Below the pieces are notes generated by a model. The model saw nothing but the letters and a program-made list of their open reading frames with translations. It did not search any database and was not told the origin of the DNA. Source: Piromyces finnis (lineage: Eukaryota > Neocallimastigomycota > Neocallimastigomycetes > Neocallimastigales > Neocallimastigaceae). From it: DNA of 53,605 nt. Made by a program: the position numbers and the translations under genes. The first letter of the stretch is position 1. Each line of letters starts with the position of its first letter. The DNA lies in contig MCFH01000106.1 in NCBI GenBank assembly GCA_002104945.1, forward strand, positions 1-53,605, given 5' to 3'. Positions 42,659-51,186 of the stretch are shown here, in pieces.

Positions 42659-44129
42659 GTCCATAAAAAAGTTTAGAGTCCGGCTTAAGACGGATTTCAC
42701 AGTCGTATTGCCTATGAGGCAGCAATTGTTCAGCGGCTTTTTCATTAAATACATCTTCAAAGGCTTGAAGTTCAGCAGGAAGAATAACTTCTTTATTGTT
42801 TGTAGGCTTGATGGTGGAATCGTGATTTTTTGGAGGACTTTTTGTTAAATCATGGATATAAGAATTTGTTGAAGTGCTACAAGAAGGTTTGGAATCATTA
42901 GAAATAGAAGAAATAACATAAGTAGGGGCAACGTTAGGAATAACAGAGTAATGTGACAGACAGAAATTTGAATTAAAAGATAATTCTTTTTCAACGAAGT
43001 TAATATTAGGGTTGTGTTGATGTAGCCATTCAGAACCTAAGATGCCGCAATATCCCGGAAGGTCTACGATATAGAATATAGCTTTACATTGGTGGTTTTT
43101 GTATTTGATCGAAATTGGGATAGATTTACCTAAGATTTGTTGTTCCCCACCAATGCCGGAGATTTTGTTGAAAGAGACGGATTTATCAAAAGGAATATTA
43201 TTTTCTTCGGCAAAGACCACATCTAGTAGGTTAAGTTGGGATCCTGAATCAATTAGTAATTTAGTATTCACGGAGACGTCGGAAGTATTGAGTTGGAAAT
43301 CAAAGACTGGCTGTTTCAGATTGGGGTTATCGGAGAATCTTATTCTAGGCTTCTTTTCAGGCATAGTGTTAGAAATATGAGTCCCAGCTGATTTTTCATT
43401 TTTATTTCTTTTTGGGCAGTTATTTAACTTATGATCAGGAGAACCACAATACAGGCAGAGATTTTCCTTAATTCTTCTAGCTTTTTCTTCTGAGGAAAGC
43501 GGTCCATAAGTTTTCTTATTTCTAGAAGTGCAAGGTTTTCTATTTGCTTCAGTTCTTCGGTTTTGAGTAGTGTTAATAGAATGATTGTTGTTGAAAAATC
43601 TTCTATTGGTATCGATTCTAGAATCGATTCTTGATGCAATAACTTGTAAATTTAGCAACGTTTGTGGACCGGGAAACATTTCTAAAATCCTATTGGCGAC
43701 TTGATCTTGTAGTCCAGCTAAGAAGGCATCCATTTTCGCACTTTCGTTCCAAGAAGAGTCATCGGAGTATCGGTTAAATTCAAGAATATATTTTTGAATC
43801 TCACCGATTTTCCTTTGCTTTATAGTTCGAAGTTTTTGATTAGCCACAAACGTTGAGTCGTTGTCACCAAACACAGATTTAAGCTTGGCAACGAATGAGT
43901 CATAATTTAGTAGGCATTCGTCATGGTTGTGAATTAATGATGCAGCCCAATTTAAGGCTTCACCATATAGTCTCGAAATGATATAAACAATTTTTGCTTC
44001 GTCATCCGCGTAACGCTCTGGGTAGACCATAAAGATTAATTCTATTTTAGCGAGAAAACCCTTAAAGAAACGACGATTTCCAGCGAAACCATCCTTCAAT
44101 GTAGCATTATTCATCAATTCTTCATCCAT
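42659..44129 (-). pseudogene. Gag-protease and start of RT of element 5
   Basis: Frame from ATG at 44129 through Gag capsid ('LKDGFAGNRRFFKGFLAKIE', 'YILEFNRYSDDSSWNE'), zinc knuckle (CLYCGSPDHKLNNC; the usual Gly before His is Asp), protease with intact 'LLIDSGSQLNLLD' and 'GIGGEQQ', and the first RT residues ending at 'KLFYG'. The stop that follows is supplied by the inserted LTR. It is closely related to elements 2 and 4, which share a fused gag-pol. RT, RNase H and integrase are missing. Confidence 0.92.
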
Positions 44130-44190
44130 TTTCTTTATTTTATTTTATTGATAATATCTAATTTTAATTTAATTTAATGAGTATAATGTA

Positions 44191-44308
44191 TCCAAAAGAA
44201 TCCAAAAACAAAATCCAAAAGAGTCCAAAAGAGTTCAAGAGAGTTCAAGAGAGTTCAAGAGAGTTCAAGAGAGTTCAAGAGAGTCCAAGAGAGTTCAAGA
44301 GAGTTCAG
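44191..44308 (-). repeat. Decamer tandem repeat in the leader of element 5
   Basis: About nine units of GAGTTCAAGA (plus strand) at 44221-44308, preceded by degenerate units from 44191. It lies between primer site and gag start, within the predicted transcript. Confidence 0.92.
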
Positions 44309-44364
44309 TAAGTTAAAAAAAAAATATAACAAATTAATCAAGGTAAAGGGAATATGTTACAACC

Positions 44365-44375
44365 GGTGTTTTTAT
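44365..44375 (-). other. Self-priming primer-binding site, element 5
   Basis: Minus strand ATAAAAACACC abuts the LTR end; its first 10 bases pair exactly with GTGTTTTTAT inside the LTR (44549-44540, minus). Confidence 0.82.
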
Positions 44376-44539
44376 TGTAACGTGTATCTATATAAAAATT
44401 TACTAATATATGAATTAATAAAATTTATATAGAAAAATATTATTTATTTCCCTATAGGTTGATATAATTTGTTTAATTTTATTAGAAAATTTTTTTATTA
44501 TTAATTATTTTTATTTTTAAAAATTAAAGTTACAAGTTA

Positions 44540-44587
44540 ATAAAAACACACCATTTAATTTTTTGATTCAAACCACTTCTATTTATA
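44540..44587 (-). promoter_or_regulatory. LTR-E promoter: TATA box and predicted start
   Basis: TATAAAT on the minus strand at 44587-44581; predicted start segment GTGTTTTTAT at 44549-44540. Spacing is 38 bases. Confidence 0.7.
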
Positions 44588-44802
44588 CTTTTTTTAAATC
44601 TGAAGTGGCTAAATAAAAAATTAAATTTTCTTTCGAAATTATTCTTTAAATTAATTAAAAATTACATAAAATGAATCCCGTGATAAAAATACAATAAATA
44701 TTTAATTTTTCGAATATTCGAACTTATTCTTTTTTCGAATAAGTTCTATAAGTCATAAATTAAATTGTTAAATAAATAATTTAAAATAAAATTTAGATCA
44801 GG

Positions 44803-44866
44803 GTGTGAGACGAACCCGAGTGATAGATTGATATCTTAAATACTAACCATTAAGACAATATTAAAT
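44803..44866 (-). other. tRNA-like module in LTR-E U3
   Basis: Minus strand: stem TCTTAA/TTAAGA with loop TGGTTAGTAT, then GGGTTCGTCTC, one base off the B-box consensus. The closing base pair is A-T here and G-C in LTR-D, a compensated change. Confidence 0.5.
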
Positions 44867-44885
44867 TTCTAATAGATTCGTTACA

Positions 44886-44928
44886 GAAATAAATTTAATT
44901 AAAAAATAATTTTATTAATAAGGTTAAC
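44886..44928 (-). repeat. LTR-G end fragment
   Basis: GAAATAAATTTAATT through AAGGTTAAC matches the end of family G (17847-17888). It is cut by element 5 on the left and by LTR-H on the right. Confidence 0.7.
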
Positions 44929-46018
44929 TGTCACGAATACTAATGAAATTACAATTTCAAGATCACTAGAAATTGTGAAATCACTTATGAAATTTCAAAA
45001 TCAACAAATATTTTATTTTCAAATAAATTATAAAATTTTATTAAGAAATATTTAAAAATTTAGAAAAGGTTAAAATATGACCTTAACCCTTAATAATTTT
45101 TATAATAAATAACTTTAACCCTTATCGTTAAAATGGAATAAGGAAAAACACGCGTATCTCCTCAACGAATGACGATTTTTGAATAATAATATTTTGGTTA
45201 TAATTACGTTCGTTAGAAAGCCACGCTCGAGACAAACAACATATCTTAAAATCAGGTCAATATCTCTGCTGGTTCACGAGATATTCCAATTTAAAGATAT
45301 TTTGTTAGCAATGATTAATTGTTTATTCAGAGAATGATCACCCCTGATGTATCAAACATAAATCATTCACTCAAAATATAAAAATTATTGTTTAATTGAA
45401 TTAAAATTATTTTCCGGAACTAATTAACTTTATTTTATAATAATTATTTCAACAACATAATTTATAATCTTTGAACTAGAAGATTATAATTATTAATATT
45501 ATATTCAATGAATTATATTATAATTAAGAAATAATTAATATTATGAATATTATAAACAATAGTTATTTTTTAATAATTAGGAATAAGTCTTAAGTTTAGT
45601 TTAAGTATTATAAAATATATTATGAATATAATCATGTATTGAAAAGTTATTTTATTATTAAATGTAAAATTACAAATAGTATAAATAGTTTAGAATAGTT
45701 ATGAAATTAAAATCTTTGTAAAGATTATTAACTATAAATTATTAACTATAGATTATTAACTAGAAATTATTAACTATTAATAATAATTAATACTTAATGA
45801 ATACTACTAAATAATCTTATTATTATATATTTTAGCAATATATTATTAAATAAAATAAAAGAAATTATTTTAACCATAATATATAATTTAATTATTCATT
45901 TATAAATCAATTAAGATTATTTTAATAAAACATTTTTTTTTCTAACCTAGTTATCTTTTAACCTTTTATTTAATTTAATATTTTAATATTAAATTATAAG
46001 TTTAGTAAAACTTTTACA
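44929..46018 (+). mobile_element. Solo LTR, family H
   Basis: A 1090-base sequence from TGTCACGAATAC to CTTTTACA flanked by the 5-base repeat TTAAC (44924-44928 and 46019-46023). Length, GC-richer inner island (about 45150-45300) and AT-rich second half recall LTR-B, but the sequence is different. No other copy is in the window. Confidence 0.85.
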
Positions 46019-46027
46019 TTAACAAAG

Positions 46028-47166
46028 TGTGAAGATATTAACTGGATTTAAAACAAATTCAGATAATATCTATAATTAATTAAACATAATAATTATAATT
46101 AAATAATTTCAATAATTATTTTAAAACACTTTTAAAAGTCACCTTTTAAATTTTGATTCAGTGAAAGGGTTATGATTTCAAAAATTTAATATCAATACAC
46201 TATAACCCTTAGCCAAAAATAAGCAAGTACGAAATAAGGCGTAACTCGCCAAAAACGATCGCTACCGCCTTTAAATATAGTTTTGAAACTAGGTTTATTG
46301 GAAAGCTTAGGAAGAAAGCTACAATTTGGTACAATCGCGGTCCTTCTAACTGATCATTTAAGGAAGTTATGATCATTTAAAGATTTTAATAGGTAAATTA
46401 AAATCAATATGATATCAAGTATGGATCATAAATATTTCTTATGCCTTGATGAAATTAAAAATATATCAATAGGAATTTTAGTTATATTAATTTAATTAAT
46501 GATAACGACTGTTACTAAAAATAGAACTAGACCCATTTAGGTGTAACAGTTAACACCTATAAATTAAATAATCTTAATTATTATAAAATAGGTTAACGGA
46601 AAGTTTTATTAGAAATAATTTTTAAAATAATAATTATTTAATTATAACAAATATGTTATGTTAATATCAGTTAATAATGATGAATTATTAATTGAATAGT
46701 TTTTATAATTACTAATTAGGATCAACTGTTTAAATGATTAATCATATGTTTATTTTATTTTATGTCATGACAAACAAACAAACAAACAATCTTATTACTA
46801 ATTTAATTATATTATTAATATATTACATGTAATACTTTATTCTTATTAATATCAATTTAATAATCTGAACAAAGAATATAAAAAGAGAATGAATTGAATT
46901 CGATTTTAATTCTTTGTAAAGATTATAGTTATAATCTTAATTATATAGTTACTAAATATAATATCATTTATATTATTATTATTAAATAAATAAAAATTTA
47001 TAAAAAGTTATTTTAAAAGTAAATATAAATTTTTCATTTGGAAGTTTAAAGTGTTATTTTATAATCAAATCTAATTATAATCAAATCTAATTCCTTAACA
47101 AACATCTTTATTATATAATTAATAATATTCTGACCTGACTGCATAACCAAACCAGAAAACATAACA
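46028..47166 (+). repeat. LTR, family B, second copy
   Basis: About 1139 bases from TGTGAAGATATT to CATAACA, inverted relative to the 5' LTR of element 1 (13737-14865). It has a TATAAAA box near 46878 and the start segment GTAAAGATTAT (46916-46926), which matches the element 1 primer site exactly. Flanks CAAAG and ATTAG do not match, and no internal element sequence is attached. Confidence 0.88.
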
Positions 47167-47813
47167 ATTAGATTAATAATTATAAATTAATATATATAAA
47201 AATATTTATATATATAATTAAAAAATAAATATTATTAATAAAAAACATTTACTATAAATATAAAATACAAAATTAAACCAAATTTTAATTATATTTCTTT
47301 TATTTATAATTCTAAATAGTAGTTAGATGTCTTTTAATTATAAATAATGTTTTAAAATTAAAATATATTTTTTTTAATTAAAAATTTGTTTATTTTTATA
47401 AAATATTGTTATTTTATTTCTATTTTAAAAATTTTATTTAAAAATTAAAACTGAAAAGAAAAGAAAAATTTTATGCTACCTAATCATACCAATTTAAAAT
47501 CTAAAGAAAATATATTCATTCTTCAACTATATAATATAGTTGATGAATGAATTACTCTAATTAAGTATTTTTTCACAATAGCAATAAAAATTCTATTAAA
47601 TAAAATATAAATTAGATAGACAATCATTTTAATATAATAATATTAATAATAATTAAATTAAAAAAATTATATTTTAAAAATAATTTAAATTTAATTTAAA
47701 TAACTTTAAATTATAAACTTATTATTTAATAATAATATATATTTATTATTGTTTATGATTTTATACATTGATATAAAAAAAATATTATTATAATGCAATG
47801 AAGGAATAGTATA
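47167..47813. other. AT-rich upstream region of the MurB-like gene
   Basis: No frame or mobile element seen. It contains one notable hairpin (47514-47530 with 47536-47552, 16 of 17 pairs, 5-base loop) about 260 bases before the start codon. Confidence 0.6.
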
Positions 47814-49151
47814 ATGAAAATTATATATAGGAAGTTATTAATAAATATGCTTTTTATAAAATTTAAATTTTATATTTTATTGCCAATATTATTTTTATTT
47901 TGTAAGACTATTTTTAAAAATAAATTGATTGAAAAAGATAAAATAGTAAATGATATAAAAAAACAGTTAAATTATGTTATTAAAGAAAAAAATGAGCTGC
48001 AATATAAAATACAAATACAAAATAATACTCTTCAAAGTCAAATTTTTTCATTACAAAACATAAATAATAAATATGAAAGAGAAATTGAAACTATTATTAA
48101 AAATTATAAAGAAGAACTAAAAGAAAAAGAAGAAACAATAAATGCATTACAAAAAATTGTAACTAATATTAGTGGAAAGAATGATGAGAAAACTAAAATG
48201 AACAATATGATTGATCTTATTAATAATATAAAGAATACCTTAAAAAATGATGAATATATTGAAAATGAAATGATGAAAAAACACACTACATTTAGAATAG
48301 GAGGTCCTGCAAAAGTATTTGTTAAACCTAAAAATGTTAATCAAATAATTGAAATTATAAACTTATGTAATAAACATAACGTAAGTTATTTTATATTAGG
48401 TAATGGAAGTAATTTATTAGTTAGTGATAGTGGATATATGGGTGTAGTAATACAAATTCATCAATATAATTTTTCAAATTTGGAAGTTATTAAAAATGAT
48501 GAAAATAATTATATTCTTAGAGTTGGTGCAGGTATGCTTATGAGAAACTTATCTATAGAGGCTAGTTTATTATCTTTGGAAGGATTAGAGGATATTATAG
48601 ATATACCGGGTACTGTAGGTGGGGGGATTAGTATGAATGCATCATTTTTAGGAACTGGATTGATAAAACCTTTACGAAAAGTTAAAATTATTACACCAGA
48701 GGGTGTATTAATAGAGTTAACAAAAGAAGAATGTGGATTTTATCATAGAGGAAGTATATTAAGAGATAAAAAATATTTAGTAATAGAAGCAACGTTTGAA
48801 TTGAAAAAAGGTAATAAGATTAAAATCCAAAAAACTATGACAACAAATACAGAAAAGAGATATAAAAAACAGCCAATGTATTTTAGGAGTGCAGGATGCT
48901 TCTTTCTATGGAATTATAAAAAGAATGGAAGTATGTATGAAAAATATAAGAAAAGTAATCTTATAGGTTATAAAGTTGGAAATGCTATGGTTTATACTCA
49001 CAATATAGCATTTGTTGTTAATCTAGGAAATTCAAATGCAAAAGAGATAATGAGAGTGGTAGTACATATAGAAAACGTTATAAAAAAAGATTACAATATC
49101 GATATTAAAAGAGAAGTTGTAATAATTGGTAATATTAATCTTAATGATTAA
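47814..49151 (+). CDS. MurB-like FAD enzyme with membrane anchor and coiled coil
   Basis: In bacteria MurB (UDP-N-acetylenolpyruvoylglucosamine reductase) uses NADPH and FAD to make UDP-MurNAc for peptidoglycan. This 445-residue protein has a hydrophobic segment at about 19-34, a Lys/Glu/Asn/Gln-rich coiled-coil-prone stretch at about 37-115, and a full MurB core at 150-440. FAD-domain motifs: FRIGGPA at 160-166, GNGSNLLVSD at 196-205, IPGTVGGG at 264-271. Catalytic positions by family comparison: R312 in YHRGS; C362 in SAGCFF, where many MurBs have Ser as proton donor and some Cys; E434 in KREVVIIG. All are compatible with activity. Bacterial MurB is soluble and lacks the first 150 residues. 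The start is the first ATG and no intron is needed. Bacterial origin by transfer is likely; substrate in this host is unknown. Confidence 0.88.
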   Translation: MKIIYRKLLINMLFIKFKFYILLPILFLFCKTIFKNKLIEKDKIVNDIKKQLNYVIKEKNELQYKIQIQNNTLQSQIFSLQNINNKYEREIETIIKNYKEELKEKEETINALQKIVTNISGKNDEKTKMNNMIDLINNIKNTLKNDEYIENEMMKKHTTFRIGGPAKVFVKPKNVNQIIEIINLCNKHNVSYFILGNGSNLLVSDSGYMGVVIQIHQYNFSNLEVIKNDENNYILRVGAGMLMRNLSIEASLLSLEGLEDIIDIPGTVGGGISMNASFLGTGLIKPLRKVKIITPEGVLIELTKEECGFYHRGSILRDKKYLVIEATFELKKGNKIKIQKTMTTNTEKRYKKQPMYFRSAGCFFLWNYKKNGSMYEKYKKSNLIGYKVGNAMVYTHNIAFVVNLGNSNAKEIMRVVVHIENVIKKDYNIDIKREVVIIGNINLND

Positions 49152-49639
49152 TATTTAAAACATATTAATAATAAACTTAAGTTGTATAATCTATATAATA
49201 GTATTTTTTTATATTCATAATATAAAATCCTATTACTAAATTGCTCTTAATTTGAATTTGAATGGGAAAATGTCTCTTTGTAAAATATGGTAATGAAAGA
49301 TTTTAATTAAAGTTTTATAATCTTGGGTGTCAATATATGAACTATAATTTACTTCTACCAAAAAAAAATTTGAAAAACTAAACAAGAATATTTTTTATAT
49401 CAAAATTTTATAAAAAGTTTTTTTTAATTTTAGTTTTTCTGTTCTTTATTTAAAATACATTAAATAAATTTATATTATTTTTAATCCTTACTTTTTAATG
49501 AGTTTTTAAATTTTAAATTAGTTTATATCAAATTACTTTCTTTTAGTAAAATAATTTTTATTGTGATTGCTATTATTATTATTATTTTGATAATTATTAT
49601 TTTTTATATTTTTTATTTTTATTATAGCAAATGAATTAG
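49152..49639. other. AT-rich spacer
   Basis: Downstream of the MurB-like gene; no gene or repeat recognised. Confidence 0.5.
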
Positions 49640-50280
49640 TGTGGTAGTTTTTAATACAATATAGATAAAAAGGTGAATCTTCTGTGTCTATATAACATCT
49701 CCGATTATATTGGAAATGTCAATAAGTTTATTCATTATTGTTTTACATATGGATTTTTCTGAATTAGCTTAATTAAATTTTTATTTAAATATAATATTGT
49801 TTTGATTGTACCTAATAATAAGAATCTACCTTCAATAGATGTTCAATCTAGTTCTTGATTGGGCTAATTTAAATGAAATTTCTTTTGGAATAAATAAATG
49901 TGAAGCTTTTGTTGTTAAACCTATCAACTTTAATAGATTTCTTAGTTATGTAGACCCAACATTTTACATAAGTATTAATTCGATTCCAAGAGCTACTTGC
50001 TACACTTATCTTGAAACCCCATTCATAAAAATCTTTATCAGACACCTATTCTATCTATCATGTTCAAAAAAGTTAAAAAATTTTATTCTCTTTTAAGGGT
50101 TTTCTCACCAACAGTTGTGTTCATATTGGCTTAAAAATATAGCCATTCCTATATTTTAAGTCTCATATTAAGTTCCATTACTTGGTTCAACAAAAATAGA
50201 ATTCGCAGATTTTAATCACTAATATATACTGCCATAATTTAGAGTGCCTACAACTTTCACAATAAAAATCTTCCTCTTGG
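49640..50280 (+). pseudogene. Degenerate LINE reverse transcriptase fragment
   Basis: The best-preserved part, 49839-50096, reads NEISFGINKCEAFVVKP, DPTFYI and ATCYTYLETPF. It aligns with residues of LINE copy 1 just after its FADD motif (33040-33200). Weaker similarity extends on both sides, with several stops and frame changes. It is an older relic of the same or a related LINE family, directly upstream of LINE copy 2. Confidence 0.75.
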
Positions 50281-50299
50281 GAATGTATCTTCATTTATA

Positions 50300-50547
50300 C
50301 CCTCTTGGGAACGTGCCTTCATTTATTTAATAAATGTAGTTTCTCAAGGGGGTCTACTCATGCTCATGGTACTGAGAGAGTAGAAAGAATTAAATCCAAG
50401 TATTGCGCAATGGATGCTTGGTGCCCTCTTGGGAACGTGCCTTCATTTATTTAATAAATGTAGTTTCTCTAGGGGGTCTATTCATGCTCATGGTACTGAG
50501 AGAGTAGAAAGAATTAAATCCAAGTATTGCGCAATGGATGCTTGGTT
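50300..50547 (+). repeat. Two tandem 124-base monomers in the LINE 5' UTR
   Basis: Monomers at 50300-50423 and 50424-50547, nearly identical, each starting CCCTCTTGGGAACGTGCC. Each has an 8-base palindrome (CATTTATT/AATAAATG) and a stem-loop (50354-50383; 50478-50507). Copy 1 has one monomer. Head-to-tail 5' monomers are a known way for LINEs to carry promoters. Confidence 0.85.
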
Positions 50548-51186
50548 AGTCTTAAGGGAAAATTATTAGGACTAAGCTCATGGTACTGAGCGATTAAAAA
50601 ACATTTTATTCATCGAATTTAAGTATTTGATGAATAAGTTGAATGTTTGATATTCAGGTAAGTTTGTATAGTATTTAATTAGAAGAGTAATACATTTTGT
50701 TGCTGTATTTTTTCTTTTATTCATGTATTCTTGTAGTACTACTCTTCTCTTGTAAGAATCCAATGTAGTCAACTTTAGCATTTGCGTTGTATTTTTATAT
50801 TCATGTAGCTATTGTTGTATTGTTTCTTGTAAGAGACTGATTCACTCTACATCATGTAAAAATACTATTCACAAGCTTTCTGGTGTCGATATTCTTGATT
50901 CAAATTTTTACCAATTTAAATATTTAATGAAAAGTAAAGTCAAACAAGTTTAGTGTCAAAAAGTGAATCAAATTTACTAACAACAAACCAAAACTAGAAT
51001 TTTTAAAGAAAATTTACAACTAGAATTCAAAAAAGAAACTTTAAACAAAGCATCGTAACAATTTTTGTACTATCCAGTACTTTTAAGAAGAGAGAGAGAG
51101 ACAGATTTTTTTCCATATACGTTATATTTATAATTTTTATTAGTATTTATTTTATATTCAATATTTTTTAATTAGAATTTATTATC

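Larger units (their letters stand above)
42659..44885 (-). mobile_element. Ty3/gypsy element 5 (LTR-E), 5' half
   Basis: Minus-strand element consisting of 5' LTR (44376-44885), primer site, leader with a decamer array, gag and protease. It is cut at the start of RT by the LTR-D of element 4. GAAAT follows the LTR start at 44886-44890 and should be the target duplication, but the other end is not in the window. Confidence 0.88.
44376..44885 (-). repeat. 5' LTR of element 5 (family E)
   Basis: A 510-base LTR with perfectly complementary TGTAACG/CGTTACA ends. It contains a tRNA-like module (44803-44866) and serves as reference for the fragments at 16164 and 34044. Confidence 0.92.

Noticed and set aside
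44221-44308. CRISPR-like repeat array
   Set aside because: Units are 10 bases, directly adjacent, with no spacers; it is a simple tandem repeat in a retrotransposon leader.
27310-49151. Bacterial contamination as the source of the pyruvyl transferase and MurB-like genes
   Set aside because: Both genes are embedded in the same AT-rich DNA as the eukaryotic retrotransposons, share its base composition, and carry N-terminal anchors; one needs a spliceosomal-type intron for its start.
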